DNA of 64,000 nt from Moraxella porci DSM 25326 (GTDB taxonomy: Bacteria; Pseudomonadota; Gammaproteobacteria; Pseudomonadales; Moraxellaceae): NCBI RefSeq assembly GCF_002014855.1, contig NZ_MUYV01000010.1:53379-117378 (forward strand), written 5' to 3'. This document shows, in pieces, positions 9,492-19,838 of this stretch. Below the pieces are notes generated by a model. It worked only from the letters and a program-made list of their open reading frames with translations, made no database searches and was not told where the DNA came from. Position 1 is the first letter of the stretch. Every line of letters begins with the position of its first letter. Made by a program: the position numbers and the translations under genes.

Positions 9492-11585
9492 ATGAAAAAG
9501 TTTCAATTATTGCCCCTAACTTTGGCGATGGGCGCTGCTTTTGTTACTCAAGCGCACGCTGATGAATCGGCATCTGAAGTTGTTTTGGCGACAGAATATG
9601 TCAATATCGACCGTCAAGGCACCAAGGTAAAAACCAATGTGGTGACTGCTCAAGAAAAAGATGAGAGTACTGCAACTGGCTTGCGAGAGTTCTTACAGTC
9701 TGAACCATCTATTGACTTTAGTGGTGGTAATGGTACTTCATCATATCTAACAATTCGTGGTATGGGTCAAAACTCAATTGATGTGAAGGTGGATAACGCC
9801 TATTCTGATAGCCAAATCCTATACCATCAAGGTCGCCACATGCTGGATCCTAGCCTTGTTAAGATCGTTAGTGTCCAAAAAGGTGCAGGATCGGCATCAG
9901 CAGGTATCGGTGCGACCAACGGCGCGATTGTTGCCAAGACCGTAGACGCTCAGGATTTGCTAAAAAATAACGATAAAGACTGGGGTGTAAAAGTTAATGC
10001 AGGCTATAGTTCAAATTCTGAGCACAATTATGGTGTAACAGGTTTTGGTAAGTCGGGTGATTTTGATTTCTTGGTAAGTTATAACCAAGTAAATCAAGAT
10101 GATTATAAGCCTGGTTCAAAAGCGACCCGCCACACCAGTTCTGAATCTGAAGCTACTAAATACGTTAGTCCTTATACTGCAATTAATCCAGAGCATCCAA
10201 GTGATGAAGTAGCATTCCAAGCAATGGATAAAGAAAGCTACCTTGCAAAAGTGGGTTATAATTTGGGTAGCGACCATCGTTTTGTCCTAAGTCATTTTAA
10301 TACCACCAATAAAGGTGTGCGTAACATTCGTGAAGAGTTCGATGTATTTGATGGTAATGTCGGTGAGTATCGTGAATTGTCTATGCAAAATACGAATTTG
10401 GAATATAAAGGCAAGGCTGGTTCATTGGGTGATGCTGAAGCTAATGTTTACTTTATGAAAAATGAACGCCAATCGGTAGGTGATACGGGTAATGGTTATG
10501 CAGGTGGTGTTGCGAGCGAAAACAACACAGCTGTTAAAACGACTGGCGCTAATATTGGTTTTGATAAATATGCCAATGATGATGTTCTACTAAAATATGG
10601 TGTAAACTATCGTCACCAAGAAACAGATCCAAACCGCGAAAATAACGGCGCTTTGCAAACTACCGAAAAAGATGATTTGGGAGTCTATGCTGAAGTTATT
10701 GGCACTGTAGGTAGCTTAACTTTAACAGGTGGTGTGCGTTACGACCGCTTTGATTATACCTCTGTCAAGGGTACTAATGTTACTGACGATAGCCTTAGCC
10801 CAAGTGTTGGCATAATCTGGCAAGCAACTCCTACATTAAGCTTGAATGCAGTACATAATCATGCAACTCGTAGCCCGCGTTTAGTGGATGCGCTACTATC
10901 AGCAGGCAACCGTGCTGCTGACATTGCTGAAGGTACAAAAGCTGAGCGCGCCAAAAATACCGAAATCGGCTTTAACTATAACAACGGTAATTTGGCAGTG
11001 GATGGCACCTACTTTTGGCAAGAAATTGATAACCTCTTAACCAGTGGTGCTCGCCATACCGCCAATGATAGCGGCAACAAAATATTTAATGTTGGTTATG
11101 CTAAAAACAAAGGTTATGAGCTAAATGCACGTTACCGTTGGAATGGCTTAACTGCCCGAATTGGTGTTGCAGAAAGTGATCCTGAGTATTACAGCAGCTT
11201 GAGCGCAACAGGTACCCCAATCCGTTTTGACAATCGGGAATTTGGTAGCACAATCGGTCGTACTTGGACAGCAGGCCTTGCTTACCGTTTTGCTGAACCA
11301 AATTTAGAAATTGGTGTAAATCACCGCCTTGTTGAAGATGTGACTGGTCAAAGTGCATACATGACGCAAATTAATGGTAGTCGAGGCAATGATTTAAATA
11401 TGGTCAAATACGGCTATAATGTCACTGATGCATATGCAAATTGGAAGCCGTTAAACAATGATAACGTAAATATTAATCTAGCAGTGAATAATATCACTGA
11501 TGAATATTACAGACCGCACAGTGCAACTTCTGGCTTGCCAGGCGTCGGCCGTGAATACCGTGTGGGTGTGAATTATACTTTCTAA
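9492..11585 (+). CDS. fetA: TonB-dependent iron/siderophore receptor, FetA/FrpB (CopB) family
   Basis: This outer-membrane beta-barrel imports ferric siderophore using TonB energy. Many segments match the neisserial FetA/FrpB family as I remember it, among them KDESTATGLREFL, EPSIDFSGGNGTS, VDNAYSDSQILYHQGR and SVQKGAGSASAGIGATNGAI. M. catarrhalis CopB is the Moraxella member. The order is signal peptide (ends near AHA), plug domain, then a barrel ending in the aromatic C-terminus VGVNYTF. The ATG at 9492 follows GGAG and starts the signal peptide; an earlier in-frame ATG at 9387 was rejected. At 697 residues it is about family length. Fur regulation is likely. Confidence 0.92.
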   Translation: MKKFQLLPLTLAMGAAFVTQAHADESASEVVLATEYVNIDRQGTKVKTNVVTAQEKDESTATGLREFLQSEPSIDFSGGNGTSSYLTIRGMGQNSIDVKVDNAYSDSQILYHQGRHMLDPSLVKIVSVQKGAGSASAGIGATNGAIVAKTVDAQDLLKNNDKDWGVKVNAGYSSNSEHNYGVTGFGKSGDFDFLVSYNQVNQDDYKPGSKATRHTSSESEATKYVSPYTAINPEHPSDEVAFQAMDKESYLAKVGYNLGSDHRFVLSHFNTTNKGVRNIREEFDVFDGNVGEYRELSMQNTNLEYKGKAGSLGDAEANVYFMKNERQSVGDTGNGYAGGVASENNTAVKTTGANIGFDKYANDDVLLKYGVNYRHQETDPNRENNGALQTTEKDDLGVYAEVIGTVGSLTLTGGVRYDRFDYTSVKGTNVTDDSLSPSVGIIWQATPTLSLNAVHNHATRSPRLVDALLSAGNRAADIAEGTKAERAKNTEIGFNYNNGNLAVDGTYFWQEIDNLLTSGARHTANDSGNKIFNVGYAKNKGYELNARYRWNGLTARIGVAESDPEYYSSLSATGTPIRFDNREFGSTIGRTWTAGLAYRFAEPNLEIGVNHRLVEDVTGQSAYMTQINGSRGNDLNMVKYGYNVTDAYANWKPLNNDNVNINLAVNNITDEYYRPHSATSGLPGVGREYRVGVNYTF

Positions 11586-11609
11586 TCCATACAGATGACT
11601 TTCTCCACC

Positions 11610-11645
11610 GAACGCTCAAGCTTGTCTTGGGCGTTCATCTTTTAT
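11610..11645 (+). terminator. Intrinsic terminator of fetA
   Basis: GAACGCTCAAG (11610-11620) pairs with CTTGGGCGTTC (11626-11636), followed by a T-rich stretch. Confidence 0.8.
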
Positions 11646-11660
11646 ATGCGTGCAAATGTT

Positions 11661-11694
11661 AAAAATCAAAAAAAGCCAATCTGTCGCGATTGGC
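11661..11694 (-). terminator. Intrinsic terminator of the Sel1-repeat gene
   Basis: GCCAATC (11675-11681) and GATTGGC (11688-11694) form the stem. Read on the minus strand it is followed by a seven-T run and a further T-rich stretch. Confidence 0.75.
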
Positions 11695-11718
11695 TGTTTG
11701 TTTGGTTTTTGGTAAAGG

Positions 11719-12288
11719 TTATTGGTTTTGGAACCAAGCATTGGCGCTGCGTTTGGCAGATTCGATCTCGCTTGAGGATAGGTTTAGTGCCAGTTGGCTG
11801 ACTTTTGCCTTAGCGCGATTGCGTACATTGTCATCAAGCATGCCATCGCGGGTGGATAGATCGTACCATTTATAAGCATCCACCAAGCGCTGCTGCTGCT
11901 CATCGATCATCGCCAGTGCGTAGCTTGCGCGATTATCGCCCAAATTGGCAGCGCGCTCAAGCCATGCTCGACCTGTGGCCATGTCTGCTTTTACGCCCTC
12001 ACCGCGCAGGTACATGATGCCCAGATTCAGCTGTGCTGGTGCGATGTTTTTTTCGGCGGCGCGTGTGTACCAATAGACAGCTTGCGCAGGGTTTTTGGCG
12101 ACGCCTTCACCTTTTTGCAGGCGCTTGGCCAAGAAAAATTGCGCATGATGATTGCCACTGGCGGCTTGGTTGGTTAGGCCGGTGATGTCCATCGACTCAA
12201 ATCGAGTGCTGCTCGTTGAGGATTGTGCATGTGCCAACACAGCACTGCCAAGTACGCCGATGAAAAGGGCGGTTTTTAAAAATTTCAT
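11719..12288 (-). CDS. Exported Sel1-repeat protein
   Basis: A signal peptide (MKFLKTALF..., likely cut after AHA) is followed by tandem Sel1-like TPR repeats. Their hallmarks are LAKRLQKGEGVAKN, AVYWYTRAAE, LGIMYLRGEGVKAD and AWLERAANLGD. Such periplasmic Sel1 proteins act as protein-interaction scaffolds; the partner is unknown. The start at 12288 was chosen because AGGA lies seven bases upstream. An ATG six codons earlier would overlap that site. It is a lone gene with its own terminator. Confidence 0.82.
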   Translation of the reverse strand: MKFLKTALFIGVLGSAVLAHAQSSTSSTRFESMDITGLTNQAASGNHHAQFFLAKRLQKGEGVAKNPAQAVYWYTRAAEKNIAPAQLNLGIMYLRGEGVKADMATGRAWLERAANLGDNRASYALAMIDEQQQRLVDAYKWYDLSTRDGMLDDNVRNRAKAKVSQLALNLSSSEIESAKRSANAWFQNQ

Positions 12289-12535
12289 GGTCATTTCCTG
12301 TGGCAAAATCAGTCAAAATGGCGCTTGGTGGGATATTAAACGATGCTATCGCGCTCCCAAAGCGACCATCATGGGCAAATTATCTTATGACTCATCCATA
12401 GATCAGTCCATCGATCTGATCTAAGATGAAGATCATCACAACCACTAAGTATAGCGCTTTTTTATGACAATCTCAATAAACAAACCGTAACCATAAGTTA
12501 ACCGATGTCAGTCATCGTGATTTATTGTCACACAG

Positions 12536-13153
12536 TTAGTTTTTGGCGATGCGATAGACGGCGACATCGGCCAAGAGATTCGGTGCGCGCTTAACCAAGC
12601 GATTCATCAGCGCTGTCGGTAGCTTTGGGCTGGGTTTGTCACTGATGGCGACGGCATCGATGATGCGGATGTCATTGTCATCGCACAGCCGCTCAAAATC
12701 CTTAAAGGTACACAGATGGATATTTGGCGTGTTATACCATTCGTGTGGCAGCGTCTCGCTCATTGGCATGATGCCTTTGATGCCAAGATACACGCGGTTT
12801 TGCCAATAGGCAAAGTTTGGGAAGGTGACGATGCCTTCTTTGGCAACTCTGAGCATGTCGATGAGTAGCTGATCGGGGGATTTTACCGCCTGTAGCGCAC
12901 GCGCCATCACCACGGTGTCAAAGCTATTATCACTAAAGCGTGCCAAGCCATCGTTTAAGTCTTGTTCGATGATATTCAGCCCTTTGCCGATGGCTTCATT
13001 AATTTTGGCTTCATCAATTTCAAGACCATAACCTGTGACACCCAGTGTTTTTTGTAGGTGCAACAATAAAGTGCCATCACCGCAACCAAGATCAAGCACG
13101 CGCGATTTGGGTTTGATCCATTTTTCAGCCAGTTGATGATCGATGTTATTCAT
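12536..13153 (-). CDS. metW: Methionine biosynthesis protein MetW
   Basis: MetW is a class I SAM-methyltransferase-fold protein nearly always paired with metX in proteobacteria, where it assists homoserine acylation. The SAM-binding loop reads VLDLGCGDGTLLLHL and the family segment FPNFAYWQNR is present. The ATG follows AAAGGATCACTT. It begins 51 bases after the metX stop and is surely in the same operon. The 205-residue length is typical. Confidence 0.92.
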   Translation of the reverse strand: MNNIDHQLAEKWIKPKSRVLDLGCGDGTLLLHLQKTLGVTGYGLEIDEAKINEAIGKGLNIIEQDLNDGLARFSDNSFDTVVMARALQAVKSPDQLLIDMLRVAKEGIVTFPNFAYWQNRVYLGIKGIMPMSETLPHEWYNTPNIHLCTFKDFERLCDDNDIRIIDAVAISDKPSPKLPTALMNRLVKRAPNLLADVAVYRIAKN

Positions 13154-13204
13154 AAGTGATCCTTTGATGTGGACGATGTGGATGAGGGTTGATCGACCAT
13201 TGCG

Positions 13205-14437
13205 CTATTGTCTGGCAAGCTTTGAGATCGTCGTCGGCGAAATGCCATCGGCACGCACCGCAGTCTGGATCGCTGGCGCCATCAAAAAGCCCTTGACAGC
13301 ATTGACATAGCGAGGGATATCAAATAAGAACGAGTCATGGCCATGCGGCGCATCGATATTGACGAAGCTGACGGATTTTTGATTGGCGATCAAGGCATCT
13401 ACAAGCTCCACCGAACGCTCGGGAGAGAACCGCCAATCGGTCGTGAATGACACCACCAAAAATTGGCATTGGGTGCGTGCCAAAGTCTCTTTGAGCGCCT
13501 GTTCGTCAGGCAGAGCATCAGGCACATAGCCGCGCGTCGGGTCGAAATAGTCGAGCGCCTTGGTCATGAGTAAATAAGTATTGGCATCAAAATTTTGGCT
13601 AAATCGCTCGCCTTGATAGCGCAGATAGCTTTCAACTTGGAACTCGACATCATAGCCATACATGAATTTACCTGATTTTAGATCGCGGCCAAATTTGGCT
13701 TTCATCGCATCTTCGGTGATATAAGTAATATGCCCGACCATGCGTGCCAAAATCAAGCCACGACGCGGATAGGTGCCATGCTCCAAATACCAGCCATCAT
13801 GAAAATCAGGGTCAGATAAGATTGATTGGCGTGCCACTTCGTTAAAGGCGATGTTCTGAGCGGACAGCTTTGGCGTGCTGGCGATGATGACTGCTCGTGC
13901 CAAGCGGTCGGGATAATCGACCGACCATTGTAGCGCTTGCATGCCGCCCATTGAGCCGCCGATGATGGCATGCCATTTGTCAATGCCTAGCCGATCTGAG
14001 AGCATTACTTGGGTCTTCACCCAGTCTTTGATGGTGATCAGTGGAAAATCTGCGCCATAGATTTTGCCCGTCTCGGGGTTGATGGTCGTCGGTCCCGTTG
14101 AGCCGTGGCATGAGCCGATATTATTTAGGCATACGACATAAAACTCATTGGTATCAATGGCTTTGTTTGGGCCAATCATGGCATCCCACCAACCGGGCTT
14201 GGCATCGTCGATGCTGTGAAAGCCTGCGGCATGATGACTGCCAGATAAGGCATGGCAGATCAAGATGGCGTTTGTTTTATCGGCGTTTAATGTGCCATAA
14301 GTCTCAATGACCAACTCAAACGATGGCAATACGCGTTGGCATTCTAAGGTCAATGGCTCATCAAACACCAAGGTCTGCGGTGTGACGATGCCGACGGAGT
14401 TTGTCAGTTGTGCTGAGGTGGTTTCGCTGCTTTGCAC
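13205..14437 (-). CDS. metX: Homoserine O-acyltransferase
   Basis: The enzyme acylates homoserine, the first dedicated step to methionine. It is an alpha/beta hydrolase: the nucleophile elbow is [11 protein letters not shown], the oxyanion region CHALSGSHH, and the catalytic His is in [11 protein letters not shown] placed the start at a GTG (14437-14435) because GGGAG lies five bases upstream. A TTG four codons earlier would overlap that site. Whether acetyl-CoA or succinyl-CoA is the donor cannot be settled by eye. With metW it forms the two-gene metXW operon, which uses the product of hom elsewhere in the window. Confidence 0.93.
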   Translation of the reverse strand: MQSSETTSAQLTNSVGIVTPQTLVFDEPLTLECQRVLPSFELVIETYGTLNADKTNAILICHALSGSHHAAGFHSIDDAKPGWWDAMIGPNKAIDTNEFYVVCLNNIGSCHGSTGPTTINPETGKIYGADFPLITIKDWVKTQVMLSDRLGIDKWHAIIGGSMGGMQALQWSVDYPDRLARAVIIASTPKLSAQNIAFNEVARQSILSDPDFHDGWYLEHGTYPRRGLILARMVGHITYITEDAMKAKFGRDLKSGKFMYGYDVEFQVESYLRYQGERFSQNFDANTYLLMTKALDYFDPTRGYVPDALPDEQALKETLARTQCQFLVVSFTTDWRFSPERSVELVDALIANQKSVSFVNIDAPHGHDSFLFDIPRYVNAVKGFLMAPAIQTAVRADGISPTTISKLARQ

Positions 14438-14484
14438 GCTATCTCCCAATTTTATATTGTACCGAACTTATTGATGTGCAGAGG

Positions 14485-14976
14485 TCATCGCAGCTGAACG
14501 CCGACTTCGCCTTTTGGTGTGACCTTAAAAATCTGTACCTTAAACAGCACATCAGAGCCTGCCAATGGGTGATTAAAATCCACTTTGACCGTATCATCAC
14601 CCACTTCGCTGATGACGCCCACGAGTGAATTTTGACCTTTATCGGCAAACTCCATCATCATACCGACGACAGGGTTTGGCTCAGATAGAGCAAATTGTGC
14701 ACGGGCAAAGCTCTGTACATTCTCGCTATTCCATTGCCCAAAGGCTTCATCGGCAGGCAAGTGGGCGGTGCGAGTATCGCCAGCTTTTAGGTTGATTAGT
14801 ACCTTTTCAAAACCGGCAAGCAAGCTTTCGTCACCGATGGTTAGGCTGACAGGCTCAGGGCGGTCAAAGGTGGAGTCGATGACAGTACCATTTGGTAGGC
14901 TAACTTCAAAATGCAGACTGACTGTGCTGCCATGTGCGATACGCACTTCTTCATTGGGTAAAATTGGTGTATTCAT
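14485..14976 (-). CDS. FKBP-type peptidyl-prolyl isomerase (SlpA-like)
   Basis: A short 163-residue FKBP with the insert-in-flap domain typical of SlyD/SlpA cytoplasmic isomerases. Seen are VSLHFEVSLPNGTVIDST, LLAGFEKVLINLKAGD, the PADEAFG segment, and the final DVLFKVQIFKV. It lacks SlyD's His-rich metal-binding tail. ATG 14976 was chosen over an ATG 24 codons upstream because it fits the family. SlpA often sits next to lspA; here lspA is 1.4 kb away on the same strand, with two plus-strand genes between. Confidence 0.85.
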   Translation of the reverse strand: MNTPILPNEEVRIAHGSTVSLHFEVSLPNGTVIDSTFDRPEPVSLTIGDESLLAGFEKVLINLKAGDTRTAHLPADEAFGQWNSENVQSFARAQFALSEPNPVVGMMMEFADKGQNSLVGVISEVGDDTVKVDFNHPLAGSDVLFKVQIFKVTPKGEVGVQLR

Positions 14977-15080
14977 AGTCAAATAATGTCTCAAAAATTG
15001 CCTTAGTTTAGCATAATATCCATTGACATTCACCACCAAAACTTGCAAAATCTGAATCAGTTTCCAAAAAAGGACTGACC

Positions 15081-15743
15081 ATGTTTGGCGAGCTGCTTTT
15101 GCACTTTGGCATCAAAGAATTTGCCACCTTTGTGACGGCGACGATTATTTTTGCGATGACACCAGGGATTGACACGGTGTTTGTGCTCAATCGTGCCATT
15201 GGCTATGATAAGCGTATCGGCTCGATGGCGGCGCTTGGTGTGGCAAGCGGCGTGCTGGTGCATACGGTGCTTGCGGCCGTGGGGCTGGCAGCGATTGTCG
15301 CCAAATCAGCGATGCTGTTTAGCATGATTAAATATTTGGGTGCGGCATATTTGGTGTATCTGGGTATGATGATAATTTATCATGCCATCACAAATCCGAC
15401 TAAGCTTGCCATCCATAGCTCTAGCAACACCATCCCCATCAGTGCATGGCAAGCCTATCGTTCAGGCTTGATGACCAATGTGCTCAATCCCAAAGTGGCA
15501 CTGTTTTTCTTGGCGTTTTTTCCGCAGTTTATTGTGGCGACACAAGTGGATAATGCCGCTGCCTATCTGCTACTTGGTGTGGTTTATGCCATAATCTCGG
15601 CGGTATGGCTTGTGGCTTTGGCGATGTTGGCAGGCACGGTATTATCCAAGCTGCTCACCAGTCAAAAAGCTAAGCGTTATATGGATATTGGCTCGGGTGC
15701 GGTGTTTGTGTTGATGGGTGCAAAAGTTGCGGTGTCGGATTAA
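15081..15743 (+). CDS. LysE/RhtB-family amino-acid exporter
   Basis: A hydrophobic 220-residue inner-membrane protein with about six membrane segments. The family signature is TPGIDTVFVLNRAIGYDKRIG, with GVASGVLVHTVLAA after it and a central GLMTNVLNPKVALFFLAF segment. Members export homoserine, threonine, lysine or similar; the substrate cannot be assigned. AGGA precedes the ATG. The following TonB-like gene starts 16 bases later and probably shares the message. Confidence 0.88.
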   Translation: MFGELLLHFGIKEFATFVTATIIFAMTPGIDTVFVLNRAIGYDKRIGSMAALGVASGVLVHTVLAAVGLAAIVAKSAMLFSMIKYLGAAYLVYLGMMIIYHAITNPTKLAIHSSSNTIPISAWQAYRSGLMTNVLNPKVALFFLAFFPQFIVATQVDNAAAYLLLGVVYAIISAVWLVALAMLAGTVLSKLLTSQKAKRYMDIGSGAVFVLMGAKVAVSD

Positions 15744-15759
15744 TGATAGGGTATAAGTG

Positions 15760-16362
15760 ATGAAATTGATTCATAAATTAATAGCAATGGGACTACTTAG
15801 CGTGGCGACAGTGGCGATGGCGGATGATGCTAGTCCCGCCTTACAATCAGTGCAAGCATCCCAAATGCCTAGCCAAGACGATGATCAAATACGATGGGTG
15901 AAAAAGCCCAATCTGTCCATGCTAGATGCATCATATTTTTCAAGCGGTCCTGAGCTGTGTTTTGCAATTGATATACCGCTGTTTCAGCACTGTAGCAGTT
16001 CTGGTCGCAGTTATATAAATGTAACTGCTAAAATGGTTGTTAATGGTAATGGTAGGGTTAAGCGGGTGTTTGTAAATACTGGTTCGCCAGATGCAGATCG
16101 GGTAATTATTCATGCACTAAAACGCGCAAGGCTGACACCGCACCATGCTCAAGATGAATATGTGATTTATTTTCCTATGAACTTTTCTGTTGAGATGGGG
16201 TATCGTGCCAACAAAGTTGATACGGCCTGGAAAGTTGAACTCTTGCGTGAAGAATGCAAAAAAGCAAATGATATCAGCCAATGCGATCCTGCCAAGCTTG
16301 AAGCGGAATTTCGGCGATTGGGCGTGGATCAATTATCCAATGAGAGCACATCGCAGAATTAA
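15760..16362 (+). CDS. Exported TonB-C-terminal-domain-like protein
   Basis: A signal peptide ending near AMA precedes a 180-residue mature protein. Its central part (VTAKMVVNGNGRVKRVFVNTGSPDADRVIIHALKRARLTP, here described in pieces) follows the TonB C-terminal pattern: a strand, then G-x-V, then a helix with ALKRARLTP, then a strand with FPMNF. It has no N-terminal membrane anchor or proline-rich arm, so it is not a functional TonB. The last 50 residues (REECKKANDISQCDPAKLEAEF) are helical. The ATG at 15760 lies eight bases after AGGG; GTG 15757 is an alternative. Confidence 0.6.
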   Translation: MKLIHKLIAMGLLSVATVAMADDASPALQSVQASQMPSQDDDQIRWVKKPNLSMLDASYFSSGPELCFAIDIPLFQHCSSSGRSYINVTAKMVVNGNGRVKRVFVNTGSPDADRVIIHALKRARLTPHHAQDEYVIYFPMNFSVEMGYRANKVDTAWKVELLREECKKANDISQCDPAKLEAEFRRLGVDQLSNESTSQN

Positions 16363-16378
16363 TGCAGTATCGGATGCT

Positions 16379-16411
16379 AAAAAGGCTTAATCCATCTGAT
16401 TAAGCCTTTTT
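16379..16411. terminator. Bidirectional terminator between TonB-like gene and lspA
   Basis: AAAAAGGCTTAAT (16379-16391) pairs perfectly with ATTAAGCCTTTTT (16399-16411). It can serve both convergent genes. Confidence 0.85.
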
Positions 16412-16418
16412 GATTGTC

Positions 16419-16943
16419 TTATGAGTTTTGCCCAAGCGTGCGTTTCTTTTCTAAGAACAGCATATCATAGACCACGAGCATCATCCCTACGCAGATACCG
16501 ATATCGGCGATATTAAAAATCGGATAATGCCATACATCAGCATAATGCACATGAATAAAATCAATCACATAACCGTGAATGATGCGGTTGATGACATTGC
16601 CCATCGCACCACCTAGCACCATCGCAAGCCCTAGGCTTAGCACACCAGCACACTTCGGCACTTTACGCAGATAGGCGATGATAAAGCCTGATACGGCAAG
16701 ACCCAAGATCGCAAAAAACCACTTTTGCCAACCTGCTTGATCTGCCAAAAAGCTAAAGGCAGCACCACGATTGTACGCCAAAGTCCAGTTGAGTACAGGC
16801 TCAATGACGCTCACCGTATCACCTTCTTCAAAGGCAAATTTAAAATAGTATTTGCTAATCTGATCAAGCACAAGCACGACGATGGCAATAAGATAGTATC
16901 CCATTGCCTTGCTGCCATTTGGGATTTGGTTAGTATTAGGCAT
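16419..16943 (-). CDS. lspA: Lipoprotein signal peptidase
   Basis: This inner-membrane aspartyl protease removes signal peptides of prolipoproteins. Four membrane segments are visible. The catalytic aspartates sit in [10 protein letters not shown] and FNIADIGI. The otherwise conserved GNxxDR motif reads GNVINR, so its Asp is Asn; that residue is not one of the catalytic pair. The start ATG (16943) overlaps the end of ileS by eight bases, indicating translational coupling. A longer in-frame start inside ileS was rejected. Confidence 0.93.
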   Translation of the reverse strand: MPNTNQIPNGSKAMGYYLIAIVVLVLDQISKYYFKFAFEEGDTVSVIEPVLNWTLAYNRGAAFSFLADQAGWQKWFFAILGLAVSGFIIAYLRKVPKCAGVLSLGLAMVLGGAMGNVINRIIHGYVIDFIHVHYADVWHYPIFNIADIGICVGMMLVVYDMLFLEKKRTLGQNS

Positions 16944-19719
16944 AGTGGCGTACCTCGCCATTGTCTAAGTTCTCGATACAGCGGGTGCATAGCTCTGGAT
17001 GGCTACTGTCTTGACCGACATCGGTGCGGATATGCCAGCAGCGGACACATTTGCTACCATCAGCAGGGGTGATGACAGCAGACAGCACATCACCTGTATT
17101 GACAGTGGCATCACTGGTGATGAAGACAAAGCGAAGCTCATCGCCTAATTTTGCCAAAATCTCGGCAGTTTGGGCAGGTGCAGTGATGGCGACTTTGGCA
17201 GTCAGGTTACTGCTGATGATCTTGTCGGTGCGTGCATCTTCGATGGCTTTATTGATGATGTCTTTGGCATCGACGATGGCTTGCCATTCATCACTTGAGA
17301 TGTCAGTCATTGCAGGCGTTGGCAGCTCATACCATTCAGCGGTGAAGATATAGCCGTCCGTGCCTTTGAGCACTTGCCATGCTTCTTGGGCGGTGAATGA
17401 TAAAATCGGTGCAATCCAGCGTAGTAGCGCGTGTGCGATATGATAAAGAGCGGTCTGTGCTGAGCGGCGTGGATGACCGTCTGCACGCGTGGTGTAGGTG
17501 CGGTCTTTGATGATGTCCAAATAAAATCCACCCAAATCCTGCGAACAAAAACCCATCACCGCTTGGCAGACTTGATGGAAGTCCATATTGGTGTATGAGC
17601 TGATGATTTCATCTTGGACAGCTTTGGCGCGAGTTAGGATAAATTTATCCAAACTGACAAGCTTGTCAGCATCGATTAAATCGCTTGCTGGATCAAAGTC
17701 ATCGGTATTGGCAAGTAAGAATCGGATGGTGTTACGGATACGGCGATACATATCGGTCGTACGGTCAAAGCCTTCTTTACTCACCGCCATCTCATAGCGA
17801 TAGTCTGATGAGCCGACCCATAGACGCAGAATGTCCACACCCAGCTTATTGGCGATGTCAGATGGCTCAAAGCCTTTGGTATTGCCTTTGGATTTGGACA
17901 GTTTATGACCTTTGGCATCAACGGTAAAACCGTGCGTCAACACTTGCTTGTATGGCGGACGACCATAGATGGATTCGCTGACCAATAGCGATGACTGGAA
18001 CCAACCACGGTGCTGATCAGAGCCTTCTAGGTATAGATCAGCAGGGTTTGATAATTCATCACGGCAAGCCAATACGGCAAAGTTGGTTGAGCCTGAGTCA
18101 AACCACACATCGAGCGTGTCGGTGCATTTGTTGTACTCTTGAGCATCAGCACCGATAAACGCTTCGGCACTGGCGTCAAACCATGCTTCTACGCCACCTT
18201 GTTCGATGAGTTTGGCAACTTCTTCCATCAGCTCAAAAGTGCGTGGATGCAGCTCGCCTGAGTCCTTGTGGATAAAGAATGGAATCGGCACACCCCAAGT
18301 ACGCTGACGGCTGATACACCAGTCAGGGCGACCGTTCATCATCGACTCGATGCGGTTTTGACCCCATGCTGGCGTCCAGATGACTTCAGGAATGTCTTTT
18401 AAAGCTTGTTCACGCAAGCCTTTGGCTTCCATGCTGATAAACCACTGTGGCGTCGCTCGGAAAATAATCGGCGTCTTATGTCGCCAGCAGTGCGGATAGC
18501 TGTGGCGGATTTTGTTGTGTGCCAGTAGATGACCTGTTTGGCTGAGCGTATCGATGATTTTTGGCTGAGCTTTATAGATGTGTTCACCGACGAATACTTT
18601 GGCTTCAGGTAGATAGACACCGTTGCCTGCGACTGGGTTTTCGGTCGGTAGGTTGTACGCACGGCCGACATTATAGTCATCGACACCGTGTGCTGGAGCG
18701 GTATGTACAAGACCTGTACCGCTATCAGCTGTGACATGATCGCCTAGGATGATTGGCACTTGACGCTCAGCAATCAATGGGTGCTGGGCTTTTAGGGTGT
18801 CAAGCTCGCTACCTTTGACGGTCGTGATGATGGCAAAATCTTCCAAAGCGATGGCTTTGGCAAAGTCTTCGGTCAGATCTTTGGCGACGATAAAATGACG
18901 CTCACCCGATGAGATGATGGCATAGTCAAGCTCGCTGTGCGCACTGATGGCTTGGTTGGCAGGCAGTGTCCATGGCGTCGTTGTCCAAATCACTGCTTGC
19001 AGGCTGCCTGTGATGTTGGCAGTCTGTGCTAGAGTTTCACGATTGACAATATCAAAGCCGACATAGATGGCGTCAGAAGTCTTGTCTTCGTATTCGACTT
19101 CGGCTTCAGCCAGAGCAGAGCCACAGTCCAGACACCAGTTGACAGGTTTCATGCCACGCACGATATGACCGTTTTCATAGATTTTGGCAAGTGCTCGTAC
19201 AGTGTCGGCTTCGGTTTGAAAATTCATCGTCAGATATGGATTTTCCCAGTCGCCTAGCACGCCTAGGCGTTTGAAATCCGCCATTTGTAGGGCAATTTGG
19301 CTTTTGGCGTAGTCACGGCACGCACCACGAAATTCGGTCGATGAGATGATGCGGCCGTCTTTTTCTTGACCAACTTTACCCAGTAAGCCTTCGACTTTTT
19401 GTTCGATTGGCAGACCGTGACAGTCCCAGCCTGGCACATACGGTGCATCATAGCCGTCTAGAGTTTTGTATTTGACGATGATGTCTTTTAGGACTTTATT
19501 GACCACATGGCCTAGGTGGATTTGACCGTTGGCATACGGCGGGCCATCGTGTAGGGTGTATTTTTTGCGACCTTGACGAGCCTTACGAATCTGTCCATAG
19601 ACATCGTCTTTTTGCCATTGTTCAAGCCATTGCGGTTCACGCTTGGCAAGGTCACCACGCATGGCAAAGGCGGTATCGGCAAGATTTAGGGTGTTTTTAT
19701 AATCGATTGGCTCGCTCAT
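16936..19719 (-). CDS. ileS: Isoleucine--tRNA ligase
   Basis: A 927-residue class I synthetase with editing domain. The HIGH motif is in [16 protein letters not shown] and KMSKS reads KLSKSKGN. Between them lies the CP1 editing domain with [13 protein letters not shown] and [10 protein letters not shown]. The C-terminal zinc finger carries CVRCWH and CTRC. GAGAT precedes the ATG. The ileS-lspA pair is a standard proteobacterial operon; ribF, often upstream, is absent here. Confidence 0.97.
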   Translation of the reverse strand: MSEPIDYKNTLNLADTAFAMRGDLAKREPQWLEQWQKDDVYGQIRKARQGRKKYTLHDGPPYANGQIHLGHVVNKVLKDIIVKYKTLDGYDAPYVPGWDCHGLPIEQKVEGLLGKVGQEKDGRIISSTEFRGACRDYAKSQIALQMADFKRLGVLGDWENPYLTMNFQTEADTVRALAKIYENGHIVRGMKPVNWCLDCGSALAEAEVEYEDKTSDAIYVGFDIVNRETLAQTANITGSLQAVIWTTTPWTLPANQAISAHSELDYAIISSGERHFIVAKDLTEDFAKAIALEDFAIITTVKGSELDTLKAQHPLIAERQVPIILGDHVTADSGTGLVHTAPAHGVDDYNVGRAYNLPTENPVAGNGVYLPEAKVFVGEHIYKAQPKIIDTLSQTGHLLAHNKIRHSYPHCWRHKTPIIFRATPQWFISMEAKGLREQALKDIPEVIWTPAWGQNRIESMMNGRPDWCISRQRTWGVPIPFFIHKDSGELHPRTFELMEEVAKLIEQGGVEAWFDASAEAFIGADAQEYNKCTDTLDVWFDSGSTNFAVLACRDELSNPADLYLEGSDQHRGWFQSSLLVSESIYGRPPYKQVLTHGFTVDAKGHKLSKSKGNTKGFEPSDIANKLGVDILRLWVGSSDYRYEMAVSKEGFDRTTDMYRRIRNTIRFLLANTDDFDPASDLIDADKLVSLDKFILTRAKAVQDEIISSYTNMDFHQVCQAVMGFCSQDLGGFYLDIIKDRTYTTRADGHPRRSAQTALYHIAHALLRWIAPILSFTAQEAWQVLKGTDGYIFTAEWYELPTPAMTDISSDEWQAIVDAKDIINKAIEDARTDKIISSNLTAKVAITAPAQTAEILAKLGDELRFVFITSDATVNTGDVLSAVITPADGSKCVRCWHIRTDVGQDSSHPELCTRCIENLDNGEVRHYA

Positions 19720-19838
19720 GAGTATCTCGCTGCTGGAAAATTTTAATAAACTCCTTATTATAAGCCAAAATGATGTAAGTTACAAAGGATAATCGGCAAC
19801 TTATGGTGATGAATGTGGTGACTTGGGGTAGGTGATGA

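Noticed and set aside
11595..11801. 68-codon frame after fetA
   Set aside because: It spans two terminator hairpins and the 3' end of the opposite Sel1 gene; not protein-like.
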